Below are positions 44,162-52,213 of a DNA stretch of 64,000 nt, piece after piece. The stretch is from contig JAPYSB010000001.1 in NCBI GenBank assembly GCA_029936675.1, forward strand, positions 114,669 to 178,668, in the 5' to 3' direction. Under the pieces are notes generated by a model, which saw nothing but the letters and a program-made list of their open reading frames with translations, was not told the DNA's origin and searched no databases. Position numbers and translations under genes: made by a program. Every line of letters begins with the position of its first letter. Position 1 is the stretch's first letter. This stretch comes from Dehalococcoidia bacterium (lineage in GTDB: Bacteria > Chloroflexota > Dehalococcoidia > Lucifugimonadales > UBA826).

Positions 44162-44851
44162 TCACTGCCCTTTATAATTTTCGATCCGCTCCAAATCTGT
44201 TTTGGTGAAATATGGCTCTAGTAAAGTCACCACTTTCTCCAAAGTCTCCTCGGGGCTATCCCTGGAAGTATCCACTTTAACTACTGGCCCTATGTCACTT
44301 TTTGATATGAAATACTGGTAATCAGCCATTACATCCTCGATATCTGCAACCTGCAGAGGAGTATTAGTATGTTCCGGGTGATCTTTTAGTACAGACATAC
44401 GTGATTCAATGATGTCAGGGGAAGCGACCATGTGTACCGTTATTATTGGATCAGTGGTAATTTGCTTTATCCGATTTTCGATACTAACGAACACATTGTT
44501 CCTGTCGAATTGCTCCCCATCTAACCCATAACCATAATATCTCCTCGCATAAACGGCTTCTTCGATGTGGAACCCCACCGACAAATCGTCTTCTTGAACA
44601 TAGTGATGCAGGTGATAGTACATTCCGTAACGATGGTACATCTCTTTTAATTTTGGAGACAAATTCAATATTTGTTTCTGTTCTTCCAAAGTGGTGTCAT
44701 CAGGATGCCCGGAGGTATGAGGAAGTTTTGAATGATCATGAATCAATCCCATGAAAAAAGATTCTCCCATGATTTTCAACTTCCAGTCACCCAGCATTCT
44801 GGAAATGGTAGTGGATCCGACATATTCGATGCCAGCTAATATTACTTTCAT
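44162..44851 (-). CDS. P-loop kinase-like protein with altered Walker A
   Basis: 229 residues, unrecognised by name. The fold looks like a nucleoside/adenylate kinase relative: the N-terminal VILAGIEYVGSTTISRML fits GxxxxGK(S/T) except that Ser replaces the Walker Lys; later VHMVASPDIIESRM resembles a kinase LID/arginine segment, and DYQYFISKSD...VDTSRDSPEETLEKVV resembles the C-terminal adenine-contact region. The phosphate-binding Lys appears lost, so it may bind rather than hydrolyse ATP, or be an altered kinase. It is coupled to the SDR downstream, with a 180-base divergent region to glyS. Confidence 0.55.
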   Translation of the reverse strand: MKVILAGIEYVGSTTISRMLGDWKLKIMGESFFMGLIHDHSKLPHTSGHPDDTTLEEQKQILNLSPKLKEMYHRYGMYYHLHHYVQEDDLSVGFHIEEAVYARRYYGYGLDGEQFDRNNVFVSIENRIKQITTDPIITVHMVASPDIIESRMSVLKDHPEHTNTPLQVADIEDVMADYQYFISKSDIGPVVKVDTSRDSPEETLEKVVTLLEPYFTKTDLERIENYKGQ

Positions 44852-45031
44852 AATTCAATTCCTTAATTTGTACTTTTGAACCTGCAGCGGATAATCACAC
44901 AAGTGTTTGATTTTGTATAGACCGGATCCTTTACAAACAATCAACCTCGCTCCAAAATTACACCCGATTTATGACTACGCCCACAGTTAGCTCTGCTATA
45001 CTAAACATTTGAAAATTCATTGATAGGAAGC

Positions 45032-46378
45032 ATGCAATTGGCTGCAAATGACTCATCTCTAGACATAGAAAAAATAAGCTCATTATGTAAACGGAGAGGG
45101 TTTGTTTATCAAAGCAGTGAAATCTACGGTGGATTGGCCAGTACTTGGGATTACGGACCGCTAGGTGTTGAATTAAAAAGAAACGTAAAAGAACACTGGT
45201 GGAACTCCATGGTATGGGAAAGAGATGACATGGTAGGGTTAGATACCTCTATTCTCATGCACCCCGACACATGGCGAGCGAGTGGTCATCTAGAAAGTTT
45301 CACTGACCCTCTGGTGGAATGTAATGATTGCAACCGACGGTACCGTGAAGACCATATTGAAACTGAAGTCTGCCCAGAATGTTCAGGAAAGTTAACCGAG
45401 CCCAGATTTTTTCACCTAATGTTCAAAACCTTCATGGGTCCCGTTGAAGAGGATGCCTCAACAGTGTATTTGAGGCCTGAAACAGCCCAAGGCATTTTTG
45501 TGAATTTTAATAATGTGATCAACTCGACTAGGAAGAAACTCCCCTTTGGCATCGCTCAAATAGGAAAGGCATTTCGCAATGAAATAACCACTGGCAATTT
45601 CATATTCAGAACCAGAGAGTTCGAGATGATGGAAATCGAATACTTTGTCATGCCGGGAGAAGATGAAGCAATTCATGACCAATGGATACAAGACTGCATT
45701 TCATGGTACGGCCAAATCGGTCTCAATTCGGATAATCTAAGGGTGCGACGCCACGAAGATGACGAACTTTCTCATTATGCGAAGGCAACCTATGATATTG
45801 AATACAACTTTCCATGGGGCTGGGGGGAGATTCAAGGAATAGCAAACCGTACCGATTACGACCTCAAATCCCACATGGAAATGAGTGGTGAAAAACTCAC
45901 TTATTTTGATGAATCCTCTGGCCAGCATGTCATCCCCTACGTTATAGAACCATCGTGGGGGGTAGACAGAGCGGTAATGGCTCTACTGGTCGACGCCTAT
46001 TCTGAAGAAGAACTTACCTCGGCATCGGGGAAAATTGAAACAAGAGTTGTTCTCAAATTTGATCCATCAATCGCACCTGTCAAAGTAGCGGTACTGCCAT
46101 TAAGTCGTAACGAAAAACTGACACCTTTGGCCAAGGCAGTTTTTGACACGCTTCGTAGATCCACGTTGATTGGAGGTCACGTACAATATGACGATGCCCA
46201 AAGCATCGGGAGAAGGTACAGAAGGCAAGACGAAATAGGAACTCCCTTATGCGTAACAGTAGACTTTGACTCGCTTGACGATAATCAGGTGACGATTAGA
46301 GAAAGAGATTCGATGCAGCAAACCAGAGTAGGGCTAGACGAACTAGAGTCGGAACTCGCCCTTAAGATGAAGATATAG
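45032..46378 (+). CDS. glyS: Glycyl-tRNA synthetase, homodimeric class II
   Basis: 448 residues from the ATG at 45032 (AGGA three bases before it); a TTG at 45020 is possible. GFVYQSSEIYGGLASTWDYGPLG is the family N-terminus. Class II motif 2 is AFRNE with ITTGNFIFRTREFEMMEIEYF; motif 3 is EPSWGVDRAVMALL. A Cys pair set (CNDCNRRY and CPECSG) suggests a zinc site. The C-terminal anticodon-binding domain starts VAVLPLSRNEKLTP. It charges tRNA-Gly. No T-box precedes it. Confidence 0.95.
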   Translation: MQLAANDSSLDIEKISSLCKRRGFVYQSSEIYGGLASTWDYGPLGVELKRNVKEHWWNSMVWERDDMVGLDTSILMHPDTWRASGHLESFTDPLVECNDCNRRYREDHIETEVCPECSGKLTEPRFFHLMFKTFMGPVEEDASTVYLRPETAQGIFVNFNNVINSTRKKLPFGIAQIGKAFRNEITTGNFIFRTREFEMMEIEYFVMPGEDEAIHDQWIQDCISWYGQIGLNSDNLRVRRHEDDELSHYAKATYDIEYNFPWGWGEIQGIANRTDYDLKSHMEMSGEKLTYFDESSGQHVIPYVIEPSWGVDRAVMALLVDAYSEEELTSASGKIETRVVLKFDPSIAPVKVAVLPLSRNEKLTPLAKAVFDTLRRSTLIGGHVQYDDAQSIGRRYRRQDEIGTPLCVTVDFDSLDDNQVTIRERDSMQQTRVGLDELESELALKMKI

Positions 46379-46444
46379 CCCCAATTATAATCGTTATATT
46401 GTGGTGATGAACCATAAACCCTAGCTACAAAAGGGGTGGTGTGA

Positions 46445-47686
46445 ATGCTAGTGATTCATACGGCCGACATACATATAGGGGTCGAAAATTACAGCCGACC
46501 CCACCCTGAAAGTAGGACCTCATCTCGTCTCCAAGATTTCTTGACCTCATTTGATGAGCTTGTTGACTATGCCATTAATGAAAAAGCCGACTTAGTATTG
46601 GTGTGTGGAGACGCATACAAAAGCCGAAATCCGACTCAGACCCATCAAAGAGAGTTCGTAAAGCGAATTTCAAAACTTGCCCAAAGGGGGATTCAAGTTT
46701 TTCTACTTGCCGGTAATCACGATTCACCAAACATACCGGGGCCTGCAACCACCTTGGATATATTTTCCACCCTAGAAATAGAAAATGTTCATGTGGCCAG
46801 CGAATTAAAAACGGAAGTTATTAAAACTCCAAATGGGAACATACAAATCATCTCTTTGCCTTGGATAAGAAAAGGGGATTTTATGTCCCTTTCAGAATAT
46901 GGCCAACTTTCCAACGAAAATTTGAATAAAGCCATAGAAAAAAAATTAATCGCGGATTTGAACGAAGAAATAGAAAATTTAGATTCTTCCCTACCGTCAA
47001 TTCTAGCCTCTCACGTATCGGCCGATTTGGCTATAACAAGTTCAGAAAAATCAATGACCTTGGGTAAAGATTACATATTACCCACCAAATCCTTAGCCAA
47101 CAGGAAACTGGATTATGTCGCACTGGGGCACGTACATCGGCATCAAGTTCTTAATGACGATCCTCCTGTAGTCTACTCAGGTAGTCTAGAAAGGATAGAT
47201 TTTGGTGAAGAGAAAGATTCCAAAGGATTTTGTGCTATAACTATTTCAACAGGCCTCGACAAGCGGAGTCGACTTGAATCCTACAAATTCGTAGAAGTGA
47301 ACGCCAGAAGATTCAAAACAATTTCAGTTGTCATCGAAGATAAGGACGAATATCCAAATGACAAAATATTATCTGAAATAGAGAAACATGAAATAAATAA
47401 TACTATTGTTCAGGTCATAGTTGATGTACACGCATCCCGGTACAGGGAGATCTCTGACAAATTAATCCGAGAAAAACTATCTAGTGCGCATTTCATCGCT
47501 GCAGTACGGAAAAATGTGATTTCAGAAAGCAAAAACAGGTTAGGAAAAGAGTTTCACGAATCCATTCTTCCAATGGAGGCATTGAAGGCATTTCTGAAAG
47601 AAAGAGACATAGATGAAAATAAACTGCGCCTTCTTTTGGAAAAAGGCCAAACTCTAATGTTTGAAAACCCACCCAACCCGCCATAA
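46445..47686 (+). CDS. DNA-repair exonuclease SbcD/Mre11-like
   Basis: 413 residues. Motifs: VIHTADIHIG, VLVCGDAYKS, FLLAGNHDSPN, ASHVSA, ALGHVHRHQV, giving the dinuclear metal site. C-terminal capping domain is present (from about residue 275), unlike the shorter protein at 42634. SbcD normally partners with the SbcC ATPase, which is not adjacent here. It shares its last base with the ATG of the thioredoxin-like gene (TAATG), suggesting coupling. The GAP between glyS and this gene is 66 bases with GGGG near the start (AGGGGTGG). Confidence 0.88.
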   Translation: MLVIHTADIHIGVENYSRPHPESRTSSRLQDFLTSFDELVDYAINEKADLVLVCGDAYKSRNPTQTHQREFVKRISKLAQRGIQVFLLAGNHDSPNIPGPATTLDIFSTLEIENVHVASELKTEVIKTPNGNIQIISLPWIRKGDFMSLSEYGQLSNENLNKAIEKKLIADLNEEIENLDSSLPSILASHVSADLAITSSEKSMTLGKDYILPTKSLANRKLDYVALGHVHRHQVLNDDPPVVYSGSLERIDFGEEKDSKGFCAITISTGLDKRSRLESYKFVEVNARRFKTISVVIEDKDEYPNDKILSEIEKHEINNTIVQVIVDVHASRYREISDKLIREKLSSAHFIAAVRKNVISESKNRLGKEFHESILPMEALKAFLKERDIDENKLRLLLEKGQTLMFENPPNPP

Positions 47687-48231
47687 TGTGGAAAATTGGA
47701 CTAAATTTAAAAATAATTTGTCACATGAAATACCTACCAATAACTTTATGTCTCGTAGTGTTTTTATCAGCTTGTTCATTCATTGAAAACACGGAAATTG
47801 CACCACCATTCAAAATAGATCTCTACGAAACAGTCGATTATAAGAAAAATGCTGTATTCGACTTGAGTTTACAAAGTGGTAAGCCCACCGTCGTTAATTT
47901 CTGGTTCCCAGCATGCCCGCCTTGCGTAGCTGAATTCCCCCAAATAGATCAATTTTATTTGGAGAACAAAAATTCCGTAAAAGTTGTGGGTATTCAATTG
48001 CTTGGCTTAGACTCAGCTCAAGATGGTCAAGATTTTGTGACAGAAAAAAACATACATTTTGCCGTGGGGGCAGACCCTACAGGAAAAGTGTCTGTTGATT
48101 ATCGTATCAAGGTGTATCCAACTACAGTGTTTGTGGACTCTCAAGGCCATATCGCAAGTCATTGGCAAGGCGAAATAAGTATAGAAGAACTAAAAAAACA
48201 ATTGTTAATTTTACGAAATAAAGCGAACTGA
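47686..48231 (+). CDS. TlpA-like thioredoxin lipoprotein
   Basis: 181 residues from ATG 47686 (overlapping the previous stop) or 169 from ATG 47725. A lipoprotein signal ends VVFLSACSF. The thioredoxin domain has FWFPACPPCVAEFP, so the active site is CPPC, and the cis-Pro loop YPTTVFV. It is likely anchored outside the membrane and reduces disulfides there, or works in cytochrome c maturation. A CopD-like membrane gene follows. Confidence 0.88.
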   Translation: MWKIGLNLKIICHMKYLPITLCLVVFLSACSFIENTEIAPPFKIDLYETVDYKKNAVFDLSLQSGKPTVVNFWFPACPPCVAEFPQIDQFYLENKNSVKVVGIQLLGLDSAQDGQDFVTEKNIHFAVGADPTGKVSVDYRIKVYPTTVFVDSQGHIASHWQGEISIEELKKQLLILRNKAN

Positions 48232-48234
48232 AAA

Positions 48235-48732
48235 TTGAACATATCAGACCTATTTCATCTTTTTGTACGGTGGACACACCTCATTTCCGCAACTGCATGG
48301 GTAGGTGGAAGTATATTCTGGGTTTTGGTTCTAAATCCTGCAGTGAAGCATTCTGAAATTTCGTTTATTAAAAAATTGCAATCCCAATTATCTACAGAAT
48401 TTAGGGGGCTAGTCGACGCCTGCATATTTGTACTTTTAGCCACTGGGGCAATAATGGCATTTAACAGGCTGACTCCCGGCAACATTGGATACCAATACGT
48501 TTTAATCTTAGGGTTAAAAATTGTTTTCGTATTGGGGATGTTTTACATGATAAGGGCCAAACGACATCTGAATTTCATTTCAAAATCTAGCTTAGCTGAG
48601 CATCATGAAAAGCCTCAATCAAAAAGACTTAAAACATTGCTAAACGGATATAATATAGTGCTCGTTCTAGGACTTCTGGTTTATCTACTTTCGGACTTGT
48701 TAAACCTGATATATATATCAACGATCTCTTAA
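48235..48732 (+). CDS. CopD-like/DUF2269-type membrane protein
   Basis: 165 residues, four predicted membrane segments: about 13-33 (RWTHLISATAWVGGSIFWVLVL), 58-75, 85-105 and 137-160. The first segment with WTHLISATAWVGGS matches the CopD/DUF2269 family, in which the His is thought to be a haem or metal ligand. The start is a TTG three bases after the thioredoxin stop, so it is coupled. The pair (TlpA-like plus four-helix membrane protein) may deal with copper or haem redox at the membrane, but this is inference. Confidence 0.7.
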   Translation: MNISDLFHLFVRWTHLISATAWVGGSIFWVLVLNPAVKHSEISFIKKLQSQLSTEFRGLVDACIFVLLATGAIMAFNRLTPGNIGYQYVLILGLKIVFVLGMFYMIRAKRHLNFISKSSLAEHHEKPQSKRLKTLLNGYNIVLVLGLLVYLLSDLLNLIYISTIS

Positions 48733-48764
48733 CAAATATAAGCTTCATTCCAGAGGTTCATAAA

Positions 48765-48944
48765 GTGAAAAAAACGTTTTTAGACATCATAAGATGCCCA
48801 TTATGTAAATCAAATTTCGGATTACATGTGGATTCAGAAAAGGACGACGAAATTCTGGAAGGAAAACTGATTTGTTCTCAGTGCGAAGAGGAATTCCCCA
48901 TTGCTAATTCAGTCCCAAACCTTCTACCTCCTGAATTACGTTAA
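48765..48944 (+). CDS. Trm112-family zinc-ribbon mini-protein
   Basis: A 59-residue protein from GTG 48765 to TAA 48942-48944. It has two Cys pairs, CPLCKS and CSQCEEEFPI, with the family ending VPNLLPPEL. This is the Trm112/UPF0434 (YcaR-like) pattern; in other organisms such proteins activate methyltransferases or act as a zinc-ribbon chaperone. The start has AGAGGTTC about ten bases upstream. It converges on folK with 13 bases between. Confidence 0.85.
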   Translation: MKKTFLDIIRCPLCKSNFGLHVDSEKDDEILEGKLICSQCEEEFPIANSVPNLLPPELR

Positions 48945-48957
48945 TAATTTGAATTTT

Positions 48958-49473
48958 TTAGGATAAACACACAAAAGATGGCCGTATCTCTAACGTTTCT
49001 TTCTTTTGAACTGCCTGACGCATTTCATCGACTGTTAATTTCAGAAGCGGATGCACCAGGGTGGGCGAGATTTCATACAAGGGATCTAACACAAACATCC
49101 TTTCATGAAACCTCGGATGTGGAATAGTTAAAAGTTGGCTTTCAAGTACGGTATCGCCCCACATCAAGATATCTACATCAATTGTCCGAGGAGAGTTGGC
49201 AAACACTCTGTGTCTTTGAAGATTTTTCTCTATTTCCTTCACGCGATGAAGAAAAAGCCATGGGGTTAATTGAGTAGATAATTTACACACAGAATTCAAG
49301 AATGCTGGTTGTTTAGAAAACCCGTAAGGGCTGGTTTCGTACATTTTAGAAGAATAGAGTGTATCGGCCAACTTTCTCAGCATCTGAGTAGCATCGGTAA
49401 TATTGGTGAACCGATCACCTATATTGCTTCCCAAACCCACATACACATTTGTTGAAATATTTATTGTGCCCAC
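48958..49473 (-). CDS. folK: 7,8-Dihydro-6-hydroxymethylpterin pyrophosphokinase
   Basis: 171 residues: VYVGLGSNIGDRFTNI, YETSPYGFSKQPAFLNSV, and RTIDVDILMWGD with IPHPRFHERMFVLDPLYEI, all HPPK signatures, including the metal-binding Asp pair in DVDI. It transfers pyrophosphate from ATP to the pterin, the step just before folP in folate synthesis. Its start overlaps the end of folP by 13 bases, so the pair is coupled in the order folP-folK. Confidence 0.95.
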   Translation of the reverse strand: MGTINISTNVYVGLGSNIGDRFTNITDATQMLRKLADTLYSSKMYETSPYGFSKQPAFLNSVCKLSTQLTPWLFLHRVKEIEKNLQRHRVFANSPRTIDVDILMWGDTVLESQLLTIPHPRFHERMFVLDPLYEISPTLVHPLLKLTVDEMRQAVQKKETLEIRPSFVCLS

Positions 49474-50279
49474 CTTCTTACTATCGCATCTGTCATTGTG
49501 GATATTCTGTGCATTTCCGGAACATCATGAACCCTAACCATATCAGCCCCCCTAGTTATAGCTACCGATACAGTGGCAGCAGTCCCTTCAATGCGATCAT
49601 CAACTGGTAATTCCAAAATTTCGCCAATCGTTGATTTACGAGATGTTCCTACCATCACCGGCACACCTATTGTTTTATATTCGTGCAGCCGATTCAGGAT
49701 TTGAAGGTTTTGTTCAGATCCTTTCGCGAAACCTATTCCTGGGTCCACTATGATTTTGTCTTTATCTATGCCAGCTGAAATGGCAAAAGCAACCCTTTTT
49801 TTCAAAAACGCTACGGTATCTTTAACAACATCTTTGTATTTAGGAGATTCTGTGTTGTGCATGATCACTACATAGACTCCGGTATCTGCGATAAGGTGTA
49901 CCATCTCAGAATCTCTTCCGAGTCCCCAAATATCATTAACCATTGTGGCTCCAGCGGAAATGGCTGCTTTGGCTACTTTGGCTTTGTAGGTATCTACACT
50001 GATTACCGCTTCTGTTTCGAGGCTCAATGCCCGTATGATCGGAACAATCCTTTGGATTTCCTCATCCTCCGAAACTTTATGCACATGCCCATAAACAGAC
50101 GGAGGTTTAGAAGATTCGCCACCTACATCCAGCACATCTGCCCCTCTTGACAACATTTCGATACCTCTCGATATAGTCAGGTTCACATCCTGATGAATAC
50201 CATCGCCAGAAAACGAGTCAGGGGTAGCATTTAGTATCCCCATCAAGTATGTTTTAGATCCCCAGTCAAACAAGGTCAA
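49461..50279 (-). CDS. folP: Dihydropteroate synthase
   Basis: 272 residues: MGILNATPDSFSGDG is motif 1, GADVLDVGGESSKP binds the pterin, ISVDTYKAKVAKAAISAGATMVNDIWG, DPGIGFAKG and TSRKSTIG follow. It joins p-aminobenzoate to the pterin. The start is a TTG (AAGGAA upstream). It is transcribed away from the carboxyltransferase gene; the 153 bases between probably hold both promoters. Confidence 0.94.
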   Translation of the reverse strand: MTLFDWGSKTYLMGILNATPDSFSGDGIHQDVNLTISRGIEMLSRGADVLDVGGESSKPPSVYGHVHKVSEDEEIQRIVPIIRALSLETEAVISVDTYKAKVAKAAISAGATMVNDIWGLGRDSEMVHLIADTGVYVVIMHNTESPKYKDVVKDTVAFLKKRVAFAISAGIDKDKIIVDPGIGFAKGSEQNLQILNRLHEYKTIGVPVMVGTSRKSTIGEILELPVDDRIEGTAATVSVAITRGADMVRVHDVPEMHRISTMTDAIVRRWAQ

Positions 50280-50432
50280 TTTAGTTTATTCCTTCGTCCT
50301 GATGTGGTTCAGATAAACAACGAGATTTCAATAGAGCTAGATACTTATTTCCAGTGAGCTATAATAAATCCCGCGTATATGTATTTGTATCCAATCAATA
50401 TTATTAAATAGTCCACATTTTAATCCAGTCCT

Positions 50433-51995
50433 ATGTCACGAGAAAACTCCACATCGAAAAAAAACGAAGAACTGTCGGAAAAGAAGGCCCTAAGCCTGAA
50501 AGGTGGCGGCGATAAACGCGTTGAGGCCCAACACAAAAGGGGTAAATTAACAGCCAGAGAACGTATTTCCTTGCTTCTAGACGATGGTTCCTTTGAAGAG
50601 TTGGACCCGTTGGTATTGCATAGGTCCACGAACTTTGGCCTGGATGACCAGCATTTTCTAGGCGACGCTGTAGTCACGGGATACGGCGAAGTCAATGGCA
50701 GACTTACTTTTGTCTACGCACAAGATTTTACCGTGCTAGGTGGCTCATTATCAGAAGCTGTAGCCAACAAAATCTGCAAAATAATGGACAAGGCCATTGA
50801 AAGCGGTGCCCCAATTATCGGGCTAATAGATTCAGGGGGCGCAAGAATCCAGGAAGGAGTTGACAGCCTTTCGGGCTATGGCTCTATTTTCCACAGAAAC
50901 GTGATGTCTTCAGGTGTAATACCGCAGATATCAGTCATGATGGGGCCAGCTGCCGGCGGCGCTACTTACTCTCCAGCCCTGACTGATTTCATTTTCATGG
51001 TCGAGGGGTTGAGCCAGATGTACATCACCGGTCCTGATGTTATAAGGGCAGTAACTTCCGAGGATATATCTCACGAAGATTTAGGAGGAACTGAAGCGCA
51101 CACGGTTAAAAGCGGCGTTGCCCATTTCGCAGAAAAAACGGAAGAATCATGCATTGCAAGAGTTAAGGAATTACTAAGTTATCTACCCCAAAACAATATG
51201 GAGGACTCTCCCTTAATTGGTAACGGTGATTCACCCGATAGATATTCTGATAATTTAAACAGCTTGATACCAGATAACCCGAACCAACCTTATAATATGC
51301 TTGACGTCATTCACACCGTCGTGGATGACGACAGATTTTTGCAAGTCCACAAGAATTTTGCACCCAACATACTGGTTGGATTTGCAAGTTTTGATGGAAA
51401 ATCGGTAGGGATCGTCGCACAACAACCTGACCATTTCGCTGGTGTGCTTGATATAGATGCATCTGTTAAAGCAGCAAGGTTCGTAAGATTCTGCGACGCC
51501 TTCAACATACCTTTAGTGACTTTTATAGATGTTCCCGGGTTCCTGCCTGGCAGTTCTCAAGAATACGGAGGAATTATCCGACATGGTGCAAAGTTAATAT
51601 TCGCCTATGCGGAAGCTACTGTTCCAAAAATAAGTGTTCTGATTAGAAAGGCCTATGGCGGTGCTTATATCGTGATGAGCAGCAAGAATCTTAAAGGGGA
51701 TATAAATTACTCGTGGCCAACAGGTCAAGTCGCAGTAATGGGTGCAGAAGGTGCAGTTAATATAATCCATAGATCACAAATCAGAGAGTCAGATGACCCG
51801 CAAAAATTAACTGACAAGTTGGTAACAGAATACGAAGAAAACCTAATGAATCCCTACATTGCTGCGAGCAGGGGCATGATAGACGACGTGATAGAACCTG
51901 GTCAGACACGGCTAAAAGTCATAAGAGCTTTGAAAATGTTGGCTAACAAAAGAGAGAATATACCTCCCAAGAAACATGGGAGCATTCCTTTGTAA
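50433..51995 (+). CDS. Acyl-CoA carboxyltransferase (12S / PccB / MmdA-like)
   Basis: 520 residues of the carboxyltransferase family with two crotonase-like halves: DSGGARIQEGVDSL and GPAAGGATYSPAL in the first (the oxyanion glycines), and DVPGFLPGSSQEYGGIIRHGAKL and AYGGAYIVMSSKNL in the second. Length and features match propionyl-CoA carboxylase beta and the methylmalonyl-CoA carboxyltransferase 12S subunit. It moves CO2 between biotin and an acyl-CoA, probably propionyl/methylmalonyl-CoA. It is followed by a small protein and a 5S-like protein fused to a biotin carrier. Confidence 0.92.
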   Translation: MSRENSTSKKNEELSEKKALSLKGGGDKRVEAQHKRGKLTARERISLLLDDGSFEELDPLVLHRSTNFGLDDQHFLGDAVVTGYGEVNGRLTFVYAQDFTVLGGSLSEAVANKICKIMDKAIESGAPIIGLIDSGGARIQEGVDSLSGYGSIFHRNVMSSGVIPQISVMMGPAAGGATYSPALTDFIFMVEGLSQMYITGPDVIRAVTSEDISHEDLGGTEAHTVKSGVAHFAEKTEESCIARVKELLSYLPQNNMEDSPLIGNGDSPDRYSDNLNSLIPDNPNQPYNMLDVIHTVVDDDRFLQVHKNFAPNILVGFASFDGKSVGIVAQQPDHFAGVLDIDASVKAARFVRFCDAFNIPLVTFIDVPGFLPGSSQEYGGIIRHGAKLIFAYAEATVPKISVLIRKAYGGAYIVMSSKNLKGDINYSWPTGQVAVMGAEGAVNIIHRSQIRESDDPQKLTDKLVTEYEENLMNPYIAASRGMIDDVIEPGQTRLKVIRALKMLANKRENIPPKKHGSIPL

Positions 51996-52000
51996 ACGGT

Positions 52001-52192
52001 ATGAAATCAACCCAGGAACATATAGCTGCTATATCAACTGCCATTCAAATGTATTTGGATGACACCAAAACTCCAGACCCAAGAAAGGGTAATTTAATAT
52101 CTTCCTGGAAACATGCAGCTCTTTTTCCTCTTCCATATTCGCATAATCGTGTAATTGGAGGATGGGGTGGCAGGCCTATTACTTATAAATAA
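52001..52192 (+). CDS. Small subunit-like protein of the carboxyltransferase cluster
   Basis: 63 residues between the two large carboxyltransferase genes (five bases after the first, 21 before the second), so probably translated with them. The N-terminus AAISTAIQMYL is an amphipathic helix; then a Pro- and Gly-rich C-terminal half with SSWKHAALFPLP and GGWGGRPITYK. It lacks a membrane segment and a biotin motif. Position is that of the small accessory (delta/epsilon) subunits of other biotin enzymes, which is the basis for the call; I do not recognise the sequence itself. Confidence 0.5.
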   Translation: MKSTQEHIAAISTAIQMYLDDTKTPDPRKGNLISSWKHAALFPLPYSHNRVIGGWGGRPITYK

Positions 52193-52213
52193 CCCAAGGA
52201 TTCACCCGATTAT

